Counted from the stretch's first letter, positions 9,091 through 20,800 are shown. The stretch: DNA of 64,000 nucleotides from Cognatundibacterium griseum (GCF_014284195.1 NZ_JACOGC010000004.1:124001-188000), one strand, 5' to 3'. Numbers and translations: made by a program. The notes: generated by a model not told the origin, from the sequence alone.

Positions 9091-10331
9091 GCACTTTCCA
9101 CCCCACGCTGTCCACCGGCAGCAGTCAGGCCAGACAACTGGATACCAGGCATTTTCCTGCCGAAGCACGCTTTGTCACCGGTCTGCTCCATAAGCTGGAA
9201 CATGGCAGTCTGACGATACATTTCCCGGATGGACAGATCGCGTGTTTTGGCAGAGCGGATGATGGTAACCGGCATGTGACGCTGAACCTGAGGAACTGGC
9301 AGTTATGCCGTGCCACGCTCAAATCCGGCGACATCGGTTTTGCTGAAAGCTATATTGCCGGTCACTGGACGACAACGCATCTCGCCGGACTGATTGAACT
9401 GATTACCCGCAACCGGCTTCAACTGGAATCAGTGATCTATGGAACATGGTGGGGCAATCTTCTATACCGGATCAAGCATCTGCTGAACCGTAATTCCAGA
9501 TCCGGCAGTAAAAAAAATATCCATGCGCACTACGATATCGGGAATGATTTTTACCGTCTGTGGCTGGACCCCTCAATGACATATTCCAGCGCGCTGTTTT
9601 GCTCGGATCAGGTCGAGGACCTGCATGAGGCGCAGTTAATGAAATATCGCCGGATTTTGCAGCAACTCAATTTGCCGGCGGAGGCAAAAGTGCTGGAAAT
9701 CGGATGCGGCTGGGGCGGTTTTGCAGAGATGGCCACGCGCGACGCACAGGCGCATGTGACGGGATTGACGCTGTCATCCGAACAGCTGCATTTCGCGCGT
9801 GACCGGCTGCAGCGTGCAGGGTTGCAGACACGCAGCAATTTGCAGATTCAGGATTATCGCGATGCGCATGGCGATTACGATGCGATCGCCTCGATCGAAA
9901 TGTTCGAAGCGGTTGGTGAAGAATACTGGCCCGGCTACTTCGCCTGCCTGCAGCGCAATCTGAAGTCCGGCGGCCGCGCCTGCATACAAAGCATCGTGAT
10001 TGCAGATGCCTTATTCGAACGCTACCGCAAAGGCACCGATTTTATCCAGCAATATATCTTCCCCGGCGGCATGCTTCCGTCAATAGAAAAATTCCATCAG
10101 CTTGCCGAAGCGCATGGTCTGCAGGTCATCGATACTTTTACCTTCGGTCTGGACTACGCACGTACCCTGCTCGAATGGCGCAAAGCATTTATGGAAAAAT
10201 TACCCGAAATCAGGGCTCAGGGATTTGACGAAGAATTTTTACGTACCTGGGAATTTTATCTGGCGTACTGCGAAGCCGGGTTCCGTGCCGGGAATATCGA
10301 CGTAGCGCAATTCACACTGGTCAAAAAATGA
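9087..10331 (+). CDS. cyclopropane-fatty-acyl-phospholipid synthase family methyltransferase
   Basis: A 414-residue SAM-dependent methyltransferase of the Cfa/mycolic acid family. The SAM site is VLEIGCGWGGFAEMA; other family marks are HYDIGNDFYRLWLDPSMTYS, the IASIEMFEAVGEEYW region and FPGGMLPS. It would transfer a methyl or methylene group to the double bond of an unsaturated acyl chain in a membrane phospholipid. Members found beside DUF1365 are often distinct from the housekeeping Cfa and may make methylated or furan fatty acids. AGGAGG lies 8 bases before the ATG, which overlaps the DUF1365 stop. Confidence 0.92.
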   Translation: MSTFHPTLSTGSSQARQLDTRHFPAEARFVTGLLHKLEHGSLTIHFPDGQIACFGRADDGNRHVTLNLRNWQLCRATLKSGDIGFAESYIAGHWTTTHLAGLIELITRNRLQLESVIYGTWWGNLLYRIKHLLNRNSRSGSKKNIHAHYDIGNDFYRLWLDPSMTYSSALFCSDQVEDLHEAQLMKYRRILQQLNLPAEAKVLEIGCGWGGFAEMATRDAQAHVTGLTLSSEQLHFARDRLQRAGLQTRSNLQIQDYRDAHGDYDAIASIEMFEAVGEEYWPGYFACLQRNLKSGGRACIQSIVIADALFERYRKGTDFIQQYIFPGGMLPSIEKFHQLAEAHGLQVIDTFTFGLDYARTLLEWRKAFMEKLPEIRAQGFDEEFLRTWEFYLAYCEAGFRAGNIDVAQFTLVKK

Positions 10332-10909
10332 AATCGCCAGCCTCAGGCGCTCTCCGGCATATCGCACTGGCAGTTACCGTGCTGCTCTGTCTGGATGGTG
10401 CATTCGCCGGCAATGCACCGTCACCGGTCAGGGAAGAAATTCCGCAAGCCGTGCTGCGGGGCTCCGGCACTTATCGCTGGTTTGGCATGGTGATTTATGG
10501 TGCCGTTCTGTGGACCCTGCCGGATAGTGGAAGTGATTTCAGCCACCCTTTTGCGCTCGAACTCACGTATGCACGTGACCTGCAAGGCGGAAAAATTGCC
10601 GAAGCGAGCATAGAAGAAATCCGGAAACTGAAACTGGGAACAGCGGTAAAACAGCAGCTATGGCTGACGCAACTGAAAGCGATTTTTCCGGATGTCAAAG
10701 AAGGCAGCCGGCTGACCGGCATTCATATCCCGGGTGAAGCAATACGCTTTTATCTGAACGACAAATTTCTCGGCGAAATACGGGATCCGGAATTTGCGCG
10801 TTCTTTCTTTTCCATCTGGCTGGATGAAAACACATCGGCACCGGATCTGCGCAACAAGCTGATTGGCAAAACATCCTTTCTGACATCTTCTCTGCGGACA
10901 GCATCATGA
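10328..10909 (+). CDS. chalcone isomerase-like exported protein
   Basis: 193 residues with an N-terminal signal peptide (hydrophobic segment about 10-27). The body matches the bacterial chalcone-isomerase-like family: RGSGTYRWFGMVIYGAVLW, LELTYARDLQGGKIAEAS, PGEAIRFYLNDKFLGEI and the FARSFFSIWLDENTSAPDLR end. This fold binds fatty acids in other members; no isomerase activity is implied. A periplasmic lipid-binding role would suit the operon. It overlaps the cfa stop by ATGA and runs into the DUF3833 gene the same way. Confidence 0.82.
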   Translation: MKSPASGALRHIALAVTVLLCLDGAFAGNAPSPVREEIPQAVLRGSGTYRWFGMVIYGAVLWTLPDSGSDFSHPFALELTYARDLQGGKIAEASIEEIRKLKLGTAVKQQLWLTQLKAIFPDVKEGSRLTGIHIPGEAIRFYLNDKFLGEIRDPEFARSFFSIWLDENTSAPDLRNKLIGKTSFLTSSLRTAS

Positions 10910-11466
10910 AACCACTGCCTGTTTTCAAAAAGACGATGATGCTGATCATCTGCCTGCTGCTGGCTTCCTGCGCCAGTACGGATGATCCGTCATTGTATGC
11001 CCATGAAATGCCGCGGCTCGATTTACAGCGCTACTTCAGCGGCACGCTGGACGCCTGGGGTATGTTTCAGGACCGTTCCGGCAAAATCGTCAAGCGCTTC
11101 ACCGTTGTCATTCAGTGTCGATGGAACGGTGACGTCGGCATACTTGATGAAAACTTTACTTATGCCGATGGCAGCAAACAAAAACGCATCTGGACGCTGA
11201 CCAAGGTGGCACCGGATCGTTTTACCGGCAAGGCCGACGACGTCATCGGCGAAGCGCAGGGTATCCTTTCCGGTAATACCCTGCACTGGAAATACGTGCT
11301 CGCCCTGCCGGTTAACGATAGCGTGTATCACGTTGATTTTGATGACGTCATGGTGCTGATGAACGACAAGGTCATGCTGAACCGCGCGATCATGCGCAAG
11401 TTTGGCGTTGACCTTGGCAGTGTAACCCTGTCGTTCAGCAGACGCAGTGAGGCGACGGGTGGATAG
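10906..11466 (+). CDS. DUF3833 family lipoprotein
   Basis: 186 residues. The signal sequence ends in the lipobox LLASC, so Cys23 or so should be lipidated and the protein anchored to a membrane facing the periplasm. The body (LQRYFSGTLDAWGMFQDRSG, then FTYADGSKQKRIWTL) matches DUF3833, a family found almost only in Cfa/DUF1365 operons. Its fold suggests lipid binding, but its function is unknown. ATGA overlap with the chalcone-isomerase-like gene shows tight coupling. Confidence 0.85.
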   Translation: MKPLPVFKKTMMLIICLLLASCASTDDPSLYAHEMPRLDLQRYFSGTLDAWGMFQDRSGKIVKRFTVVIQCRWNGDVGILDENFTYADGSKQKRIWTLTKVAPDRFTGKADDVIGEAQGILSGNTLHWKYVLALPVNDSVYHVDFDDVMVLMNDKVMLNRAIMRKFGVDLGSVTLSFSRRSEATGG

Positions 11467-11467
11467 C

Positions 11468-12235
11468 ATGAATCCGCGCATTCGCGACTGGCATGGAAAA
11501 CGCATCTGGATTATCGGCGCATCCACCGGAATCGGGGCTGAAGTTGCGCAACAATTGCTGGCAAAGGGAGCGCTCGTCGCACTGTCAGCCCGCAATCAGC
11601 AACAACTGTCCCGGATCGCGCAATCTCACCCACAGGCACTCACGCTGCCGCTGGACATCACCGATCATGCCAGCCTGCAGGCTGCTCACGACCAGTTGCT
11701 ATTGATCTGGAAGCAGCTCGATCTGGTTCTGGTCGTTGCCGGAACCTATAATGCCATGCGCGCCACCAGCTTTAATCTGGCCGATGTCAATCATGTGCTG
11801 GATGTCAATGTACGCGGGGTTTATCAATGTCTGGCAGTGATTCTGCCGACTTTACTGCAGCAAGGTGCGGGCGGGATTGGGATCGTCGGCTCTGTTGCCG
11901 GTTATTCTGGTTTGCCAGAGGCACTGGCATACGGCCCGAGCAAAGCCGCTGTCATCAATCTGTGCGAATCACTGTACATAGATCTTCGTCCGCGAAATAT
12001 TGCGGTGTATATGATTAATCCCGGTTTTGTCGCCACACCGATGACGGCAGACAATGATTTCAGGATGCCCGCCCTGATGACGGCACCGGCTGCCGCACAG
12101 GCAATGATAAAGGGCATCGAACAGGGACGGTTTCACATCCACTTCCCGGGGCGGTTCACCAACTGGCTGAGGCTGGCACGCCTTCTGCCGTATCGCAGCT
12201 ATTTTTATCTGGTACATAAAGTCACAGGACTATAA
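11468..12235 (+). CDS. short-chain dehydrogenase/reductase
   Basis: A 255-residue classical SDR. NAD(P) site: IWIIGASTGIGAEVAQQL; catalytic residues: the SVAGYSG serine with YGPSKAA (Tyr-x3-Lys). It probably oxidises or reduces an acyl-chain carbonyl or hydroxyl made by the preceding enzymes; this is inferred from context. The start is the ATG one base past the DUF3833 stop. An upstream in-frame start at 11447 would only add residues that overlap the previous gene. Confidence 0.9.
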   Translation: MNPRIRDWHGKRIWIIGASTGIGAEVAQQLLAKGALVALSARNQQQLSRIAQSHPQALTLPLDITDHASLQAAHDQLLLIWKQLDLVLVVAGTYNAMRATSFNLADVNHVLDVNVRGVYQCLAVILPTLLQQGAGGIGIVGSVAGYSGLPEALAYGPSKAAVINLCESLYIDLRPRNIAVYMINPGFVATPMTADNDFRMPALMTAPAAAQAMIKGIEQGRFHIHFPGRFTNWLRLARLLPYRSYFYLVHKVTGL

Positions 12236-12238
12236 ACC

Positions 12239-12679
12239 ATGAACACTCTTGACCATCAGGCCAGTCTGGATAAACTGGTCGCTTTTTTTGAATCCGTCAG
12301 TCTCGCCAGCGTGGAAAAAATTCATCACGTTTATACCGAGGATGCGTATTTCAAGGACCCATTCAATGAAGTGCATGGGATTGATCACGTCCGGCGAATT
12401 TTTGCGCATATGTTTGTGCAGGTCGGGCAGCCGCGCTTCGTGATTACCTCAACCGTGCTGCAAGGTGATGCGGCGTTTCTGTGCTGGGACTTCCTGTTCA
12501 CTATGAAACGCTTTCATCCGGATGAACAATGCATACGCGGTGCAACCCATATCCGTTTTGCGGCAGATGGGCGGGTCATGATGCACAGGGATTACTGGGA
12601 TGCCGCCGAGGAGCTGTATGAAAAATTACCGCTGCTCGGCAGTCTGATGCGCTTCCTGAAACGGACTGCAAACAAGTAG
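12239..12679 (+). CDS. NTF2/SnoaL-like protein, last gene of the lipid operon
   Basis: A 146-residue single-domain protein of the cone-shaped NTF2 fold: an N-terminal helix, HHVYTEDAYFKDPFNEVHG, and a strand-rich C-terminus with CWDFLFTMKR and GATHIRF. Similar proteins close Cfa/DUF1365/SDR operons in other proteobacteria; the reaction, if any, is unknown. It begins 3 bases after the SDR stop. A perfect hairpin directly follows the stop codon. Confidence 0.82.
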   Translation: MNTLDHQASLDKLVAFFESVSLASVEKIHHVYTEDAYFKDPFNEVHGIDHVRRIFAHMFVQVGQPRFVITSTVLQGDAAFLCWDFLFTMKRFHPDEQCIRGATHIRFAADGRVMMHRDYWDAAEELYEKLPLLGSLMRFLKRTANK

Positions 12680-12713
12680 AACGCATTTCATCAACAGGGA
12701 TGAAATGCGTTCT
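12678..12713. terminator. perfect 15-base-pair hairpin between convergent genes
   Basis: Arms AGAACGCATTTCATC and GATGAAATGCGTTCT are perfectly complementary around a 6-base loop, starting inside the TAG stop of the upstream gene. It lies between two convergent NTF2-like genes and probably ends transcripts from both sides. No T-tract follows on either strand, so it may act by RNA 3'-end protection or with Rho. Confidence 0.6.
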
Positions 12714-12721
12714 GGTCCGGG

Positions 12722-13156
12722 TCAGGCCGGCCCGGGAGTTTTATAAGCCGGCAAATACTGCGCCAGCCGCGTACCCATTTCCTGACCCAGCGCCTGCAAG
12801 CCGCTCATCGGTCTGACCATGACTTCAAATTCGACGATTTTTCCTGTCTCATCAAAACGGATCATGTCGATACCTTTGAGTTGCTTGTCGCCGACCCGGG
12901 CGCTGAACTCCAGCACGACGTTGAGTCCGTCATCACTGGCAAATTCACGATGGTAGGTGAAATCTTCGAATACATTGATCACCGTTGACAGAATCAGCAC
13001 GACTGCCTGCGAACTGGCATACGGCTGATGCGCCATCGGCGAACGGAATACCGCAGCAGGATGCACCAGCCCCGGCAATGCCGTCAGATCACGGCTGGCG
13101 ATCATGCTGTGCCAGTGTGCGAGCGAAGCAGCCGCCTGTGGATGCAGTGTCTTCAT
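12722..13156 (-). CDS. NTF2/SnoaL-like protein
   Basis: 144 residues, NTF2-like: an N-terminal helix, ALPGLVHPAAVFRSPMAHQPY, then the paired strands VVLEFSARVGDKQLKGIDMI and FDETGKIVEFEVMVRP. This matches the nuclear transport factor 2 family found widely in proteobacteria. Function is unknown. It ends 43 bases from the convergent lipid operon and starts 42 bases after the fadH stop on the same strand, so it may be co-transcribed with fadH. Confidence 0.8.
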   Translation of the reverse strand: MKTLHPQAAASLAHWHSMIASRDLTALPGLVHPAAVFRSPMAHQPYASSQAVVLILSTVINVFEDFTYHREFASDDGLNVVLEFSARVGDKQLKGIDMIRFDETGKIVEFEVMVRPMSGLQALGQEMGTRLAQYLPAYKTPGPA

Positions 13157-13198
13157 GTTATGGCTCCTTTGATGACCGGTGTCAGACTTGTCTCATCA

Positions 13199-15403
<2,205 letters not shown>

Positions 15404-15442
15404 TAAAATTGAGACAAATTTTCCTGAGCATCCCTTCTATTC

Positions 15443-15988
15443 ATGTCTCTACAACACGCCCTGCTGACCTCCATCGTTGAGAAACCCTGTTCCGGCTACG
15501 ATCTGGCGCGGCGTTTTGACAAATCCATCGGCTATTTCTGGCATGCCACCCATCAGCAGATTTACCGTGAACTGGCACGTATGGAAGAACAGGGCTGGGT
15601 CAGCTCCAGCGAGGTGGAAGGCGGTCGTGCGGGGAAAAAACGCTTCGACATCCTGCCCGCTGGCCGGATGGAACTGCAGCGCTGGGCGGCTGAGAGCGCT
15701 GCCCCAATGCGCCTTCGCGACGACATGCTGGTGCGCCTGCGCGCCGATGCCGCCGTCGGACCACTGGGTCTGACCGGAGAACTGGAACGCCGTCTGGCGC
15801 TGCATGAGCAAGAGTTAGCAACCTATCGTGCCATTGAGCAACGCGACTTCAGCCGCCAGCCGCTGTCGCGCGAGGCAGAGATTCACTACCTGATACTGAA
15901 AGCCGGCATCAGCTTTGAAGAAGGCCGCGTGCAGTGGACAAAAGAAGCGCTTGCGATACTGCAGAAAAAGCAGCCCCCGGCGCGATAA
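15443..15988 (+). CDS. PadR family transcriptional regulator
   Basis: 181 residues. The N-terminal winged helix is typical: MSLQHALLTSIVEKPCSGYDL, then QIYRELARMEEQGWV and a wing ending in KKRFDILPAG. The C-terminal helical Vir_C-like half (ELERRLALHEQELATYRAIE) mediates dimerisation. It probably represses the divergent fadH and itself through the palindromes at 15333-15403, with an acyl- or aromatic-derived effector; this is inference from arrangement. Only a weak RBS precedes the ATG. Confidence 0.9.
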   Translation: MSLQHALLTSIVEKPCSGYDLARRFDKSIGYFWHATHQQIYRELARMEEQGWVSSSEVEGGRAGKKRFDILPAGRMELQRWAAESAAPMRLRDDMLVRLRADAAVGPLGLTGELERRLALHEQELATYRAIEQRDFSRQPLSREAEIHYLILKAGISFEEGRVQWTKEALAILQKKQPPAR

Positions 15989-16139
15989 TCCACCGCTCTT
16001 CCCCGGGCAGTTCCGCCGATGTTGTTTTCTGACGCAAAGGAACAGACGCGAATTACAAAAGACTATTTGTTTTTTTAGCATGAGCAATATCTGCTCTATT
16101 AAAATACGTACTTTTGCGAACTCACTGAAAATCTTGCCT

Positions 16140-16688
16140 ATGGATGATTTTGCCTCCTTGTGTATGCTGGCACGCGCAGGTGACGCGCATGCGGCGGAGC
16201 AGCTGATGCAAAGGATCTATCCTGAATTACGCCAGATGGCGCGCTCACGCCTGCGTCACAGCGGGCATCTGACCCTGCTCGACACCACCGCACTGATCAA
16301 TGAAATGTGGCTGCGCCTGAATGCCGTCACGCAAATGCAGGCTGCCGATAAACATTATTTTCTCGGTTATGCGGCGCGCGCGATGCGTTCTATCGTGATC
16401 GACTATGCACGCCGTCGCAAAGCGGAACGCCACGGCGGTGATGCCGAGCATGTGGAACTCGAATCGCAGCTGGATCTGTCGAATCCGGATGAATCTGAAC
16501 TGCTGCGGGTGCATGATGCGCTGAACGAACTGGAGCAGCTCGATCCGCGCCTCGCGCAAGTGGTCGAACTGCGTTATTTTGCCGGGCTGAGCGAAGAACA
16601 GACTGCCGATTTTCTCGGCATCGCCAGACGTACGGTACAGCGCGACTGGCTCAAGGCGCGGGCATTGCTGTTTGAGGCACTGTGCTGA
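16140..16688 (+). CDS. ECF RNA polymerase sigma factor
   Basis: About 182 residues from the chosen ATG. Region 2 has RIYPELRQMARSRLRH and FLGYAARAMRSIVIDYARRR; region 4 has LEQLDPRLAQVVELRYFAGL and EQTADFLGIARRTVQRDWLKAR. It belongs to the ECF subfamily found next to Ser/Thr kinase genes and lacking an anti-sigma gene. Starts further upstream (16080, or earlier in the padR tail) are possible, but MDDFASLCMLARAGD fits the family N-terminus. The next gene, a kinase, is a likely regulator of its activity. Confidence 0.9.
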   Translation: MDDFASLCMLARAGDAHAAEQLMQRIYPELRQMARSRLRHSGHLTLLDTTALINEMWLRLNAVTQMQAADKHYFLGYAARAMRSIVIDYARRRKAERHGGDAEHVELESQLDLSNPDESELLRVHDALNELEQLDPRLAQVVELRYFAGLSEEQTADFLGIARRTVQRDWLKARALLFEALC

Positions 16689-16768
16689 ACCGCCATCGCA
16701 AAGCGGATGGCGCTTTCGCTGTGTTTTTTTCGTTCTGAATGCATCCCCTTTCATCACGGAGCAACGCA

Positions 16769-19729
16769 GTGGAACTGAGCGGCAGCGACTGGCAGCAGCT
16801 TTCCGGCCTGTTTGATGAGGCAATGGATCTCGACCCGGCGCAAAGGCAGCGATGGCTGGAGCGTCTGGCGGCTGACCATCCTCCGCTGCATTCGCGCCTG
16901 TGCCAGCTGCTGGCAGCCCATCAGCAGGCCGAAGAACATGCCTTCCTGCTGACTGCCCCGAAAATCACGCTGCATGATGGCGCGCACCGTGCAGCGCAAA
17001 CTGCGTATGCGCCGGGCATGCATGTCGGTCCGTGGGAATTAAAACAAGAACTGGGCAAAGGTGGCATGGCCAGCGTCTGGCTGGCTGTGCGGAAAAACGG
17101 CGAATTCAAACGTGAAATCGCGCTGAAACTGCCTTTTCCGGACGCGCTGAACGGCACGATCGTGTCGCGCTTCATCCGCGAACGCGATATTCTTTCGCAA
17201 CTGACGCATCCGTATATCGCCCGTTTATACGATGCCGGCATCAGCGCTGAACAGCAGGCCTGGCTGGCGCTCGAATATGTCAGGGGTGAACACATCATCG
17301 ATTGGTGTCAGAACAGGCAGCTCGGGCTGAAAGCGCGCCTGCAACTGATGATACAGGTCTGCTCTGCAGTGCAATATGCCCATTCGCATCTGGTCGTACA
17401 CCGGGATCTGAAACCCGGCAATATCCTGGTCACGGAAGAGGGTGACGTGCGTCTGCTTGATTTCGGCATTGCGCAGATTTTGCAGGGTGCGCATAGTCCC
17501 GGCGTCGCGCAGGAGTCCGCACTGCCGGAAGACGGCACGCAGCCGATCACCTGGCGTTACGCGTCCCCCGAACAGATACGCGGCGAAGCGCCGGGCATCG
17601 CCAGCGACGTATATTCGCTGGGCGTGGTGTTTTATGAATTGCTGACCGGCAGCACTCCCTATCAACCGGCCGACCGTTCCCGCAGAGCACTGGAACAGGC
17701 GATCCTGCATGATGCGGTGGCGGTGCCGTCTTCCCGCGTACGGGAAAAAAAATCACGCCGGGCATTACGTGGCGATCTGGATGCCATCATACAAAAAGCG
17801 CTCAAGAAAACTCCGCAGGAGCGCTATGCCACCGTCGATGCCTTTGCCGATGACCTGAAACGCTATCTGAGCGGCGACCCGGTTCGTGCAAGACCGGACA
17901 GTCTGTGGTACCGCAGCAGCCGCCTGCTGCGCAAGCACCGCTGGATCGCTGCCGGCAGTCTGCTGTTCACCCTGTCGCTGTTCATCGCCACCGCCGTGTC
18001 GCTGCATCAGGCGCGTATCGCGCAGGCTGAAACCATCAAGGCCAAAGCGATGTACCAGTTTGTCGTCAGCCTGTTCAATCCGGACCAAAAACCGGATCTC
18101 GATCTGGCGCGACGCCAGATGACCCTGAAGGAGCTGGTCAGTCACGGCGTCGATCAGCTCATGAATGAACTGCATGAGCATCCCGACGAACGCGCCAGAC
18201 TGCTGCACGACCTAGGGCAGTTGTCGGTACAGCTCGGACTGCAGGAAGAAGCCGCACGCATCTACACCGTCAGTCTGCAGCAGGCAAAACACCACTACGG
18301 TTCCGGCAGTAACGAATATGCGTCGGTGCTGCTGGATGCCGTCGAATGGCTGAGCGGCAATAACCGCAGCCGCGAAGCCTGTCAGTATGCCGATCAGGCG
18401 CTGGCTATTTATCAGCACAATCAGGCTGCCGCTGAAAAACTCGCGGTCGCTTACCGCAAGGCCGGCCATTGCGGCGTCAATCTGCATCCTGCCGGCTTTC
18501 CGCAGGATATTCATTATCTGGAAATGGCGGTGCAGCTGGCACGTTCTGCCGCAGATCAGGCCGAACTCTCCACCGCACTGGAAAATTTGGGACTGGCTTA
18601 TCTGAACTCAGACCGGCCCGATGCCGCTTTGCAGACTTTCAGCGAATCCCTGGCGTTGCGGCAGCGCCTGTACGGTCCGCATGCCTGGCAAACGGCAGAA
18701 TCACAACAAAGCGTGGCGATCAGCCTGGACAGTCTGGGAAGAACCGGAGAATCTGAAGCAGCCCGCCTGCAGGCGCTGCAAAGCATGCAAGAGATCTGGG
18801 GCAGAAATCATTATTTCGTGTCTGAAAGCAAAGCCTATCTGGCAGATATGCTGGTCGATGCTGCACGCCGCCCCGAAGGTCTGGCTTACGCACGCTCCGC
18901 CTATGACATCATGCTGCTGCCGGACTGGCGCCATCAGAAACTCGATTATCTGGAAAATGCCAGCGCCAGCTATCTGAAAATCCTGATCCGCAGCGGCAGC
19001 CTGGCTGAAGCACGCAAAGTCTGCGATCAGTTTCCCTGGAAAACGCCGGTCAGTTATCCGATCCTGCGCAATATCCTGTTGAATCATTGCGGTACCGCGT
19101 ACCTGCATTTTGGCGATATCGACACCGCACGCCGGTTTGCAGATGACAATCTCCGGCTCTGGCAGCAACACTGGCCAAACCAGCCCAGCCGCGCCAGCGG
19201 CATTTATCTGCTGAAGGCTGACATTGCCCGCGCCGGGCAACATCATGTGGAAGCGATCCGGGAATACCAGCGGGCACTGCACAGCGCCGGACAAAAGAAT
19301 CACTACGCCCAGACCGAAGCCTGGCTTGGGCTGGCACGGCTCGCCGGAGCAGACCAGACACTGCTGCCGCTAACGCAGATGCAAGCCGAACTGAACACCT
19401 TTCTGCAACCCGGTCAGCGTGAATACTGGGCCGGCTTTGAAGCCAGCATGCGCGAAGCGCTGGGCAATGTGTATCTGGCACGCGGTGAAACGCAGACTGC
19501 GCGAGCCGAACTGGAGGCCGCGCTCGCCATCCGCGAAAAGGCCGACGATACGCGCAATGGCCTGTGGTATGCGCTGACATTGCGCAGCCTTGCCAGCATT
19601 CTGCAATCTGACAACCCGCAACGGGCCAGACAGCTGAGGCAACAGGCCGCCGGTATCTGCCGCCAGTATCCCTCCTGCCAATGGGAGGCGATGTCACGCC
19701 CTGCCAGCCATCACATCAAGCACCCCTGA
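16769..19729 (+). CDS. membrane Ser/Thr protein kinase with TPR-like repeats
   Basis: 986 residues from a GTG with GGAG upstream; an ATG at 16739 without an RBS would add 10. Layout: an N-terminal helical region, a Hanks-type kinase domain at about 87-375 (glycine loop ELGKGGMASVW, catalytic VVHRDLKPGN, activation segment LLDFGIAQ), one membrane segment near 391-412, then about 560 residues of tetratricopeptide-like helices on the far side. Such kinases are encoded beside ECF sigma factors and phosphorylate them or associated proteins. The extracytoplasmic TPR region may sense an envelope signal. The partner is inferred from adjacency. Confidence 0.9.
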   Translation: MELSGSDWQQLSGLFDEAMDLDPAQRQRWLERLAADHPPLHSRLCQLLAAHQQAEEHAFLLTAPKITLHDGAHRAAQTAYAPGMHVGPWELKQELGKGGMASVWLAVRKNGEFKREIALKLPFPDALNGTIVSRFIRERDILSQLTHPYIARLYDAGISAEQQAWLALEYVRGEHIIDWCQNRQLGLKARLQLMIQVCSAVQYAHSHLVVHRDLKPGNILVTEEGDVRLLDFGIAQILQGAHSPGVAQESALPEDGTQPITWRYASPEQIRGEAPGIASDVYSLGVVFYELLTGSTPYQPADRSRRALEQAILHDAVAVPSSRVREKKSRRALRGDLDAIIQKALKKTPQERYATVDAFADDLKRYLSGDPVRARPDSLWYRSSRLLRKHRWIAAGSLLFTLSLFIATAVSLHQARIAQAETIKAKAMYQFVVSLFNPDQKPDLDLARRQMTLKELVSHGVDQLMNELHEHPDERARLLHDLGQLSVQLGLQEEAARIYTVSLQQAKHHYGSGSNEYASVLLDAVEWLSGNNRSREACQYADQALAIYQHNQAAAEKLAVAYRKAGHCGVNLHPAGFPQDIHYLEMAVQLARSAADQAELSTALENLGLAYLNSDRPDAALQTFSESLALRQRLYGPHAWQTAESQQSVAISLDSLGRTGESEAARLQALQSMQEIWGRNHYFVSESKAYLADMLVDAARRPEGLAYARSAYDIMLLPDWRHQKLDYLENASASYLKILIRSGSLAEARKVCDQFPWKTPVSYPILRNILLNHCGTAYLHFGDIDTARRFADDNLRLWQQHWPNQPSRASGIYLLKADIARAGQHHVEAIREYQRALHSAGQKNHYAQTEAWLGLARLAGADQTLLPLTQMQAELNTFLQPGQREYWAGFEASMREALGNVYLARGETQTARAELEAALAIREKADDTRNGLWYALTLRSLASILQSDNPQRARQLRQQAAGICRQYPSCQWEAMSRPASHHIKHP

Positions 19730-19891
19730 ACGCCCTGCTGCGACCTGTTTTTCCTGAATCTTTAAAAAAATAATTTTACCGGTGGCGCTTTCCGGCATCC
19801 GATTTCGTTTGAACCGGGGAAGCACTCCAATGCTTGCTGCCACAACCGGGCTGGCGGTGAAATTTCTCAATTTTACAGATAAGGATTCAGT

Positions 19892-20794
19892 ATGAAAAAA
19901 CATCTTCTGGCGATCAGCCTGATCGCTGCACTCAGCGCTTGCGGTGGCGGCGGATCAACGGCCGGCAGCACCGGAAATTCAGGAAATACGGGCACCGGCG
20001 GCACGGGTGGGACCGGCGGAACAGGGAGCACCGGAAGCAGTTCATCCGGCATGACAGAGGCACTGAAAGTCTTTGCAGAGAGCTGGATCAGCGTACAAAC
20101 CGTACTGAATCTGCATGACCTGGTCGTCATCGCGGGTAACAGCGGTAACTGCCCAAAGGGCGGCAGCGTGAGTTTTACCGGCTCCACCACTACGGCGAAT
20201 AACTGCGTGCGCCGCTTCCCGGCAGATAATGCTTATCTGGGCAGCTTCAGTGGCGCGCCGGTACCAAACGGAACGGTCAAAACCCTGAATTTTCAGAGTT
20301 CCGGCAACCTGAGCGTGAATGTCGGCAATAATCCTGCAGTGACCGAATATGTGATGAGCAACGCCAGTTTCAACAGTACCGACAGCGATGGCGGCAGCAG
20401 TGAAACCACCCAGATCGGCAACGGCAGCGCGACCTTCACCATGAGTGCGGCCACCAGTTACAGCACGACCAGTATCGGCAGCACGGTCATCAATACCGGC
20501 AGCAGCCTGACCAGCAATGCCGGATTTTTCTACAGCAAAAACAAGGCAGCGGCGAACCGCGTCGTCACCACCCAGAATCTGGTTTTCACCAGCGACAGCA
20601 GCAGCATGACGAACCGTCCGGCAAGCGGCACTTACAACGTCGCCGTCGGCGGCACCACCGCCTGTGTGAATGTGGGTGTGCAGATGCTGGCAAATAATCA
20701 GGTGCAGATCAGTTGCAGTGCGACGAATGAGACCCGCACGGCGAACTGGAGTGATGCCGATGTCAAAGCTGCGCTGAGCGCCGCCAGCAATTAA
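19892..20794 (+). CDS. putative lipoprotein with Gly/Ser/Thr-rich linker
   Basis: 300 residues. The signal sequence ends in the lipobox LSAC followed by GGGG, so the mature protein should be lipidated. Residues 22-50 are a low-complexity linker of GTGG/GST repeats. The rest is rich in Ser, Thr, Asn and Gly and looks like an all-beta secreted domain with a late Cys pair; I do not recognise it. AAGGA precedes the ATG. It follows the kinase by 162 bases and may belong to the same envelope-signalling unit. Confidence 0.7.
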   Translation: MKKHLLAISLIAALSACGGGGSTAGSTGNSGNTGTGGTGGTGGTGSTGSSSSGMTEALKVFAESWISVQTVLNLHDLVVIAGNSGNCPKGGSVSFTGSTTTANNCVRRFPADNAYLGSFSGAPVPNGTVKTLNFQSSGNLSVNVGNNPAVTEYVMSNASFNSTDSDGGSSETTQIGNGSATFTMSAATSYSTTSIGSTVINTGSSLTSNAGFFYSKNKAAANRVVTTQNLVFTSDSSSMTNRPASGTYNVAVGGTTACVNVGVQMLANNQVQISCSATNETRTANWSDADVKAALSAASN

Positions 20795-20800
20795 CGCAGG

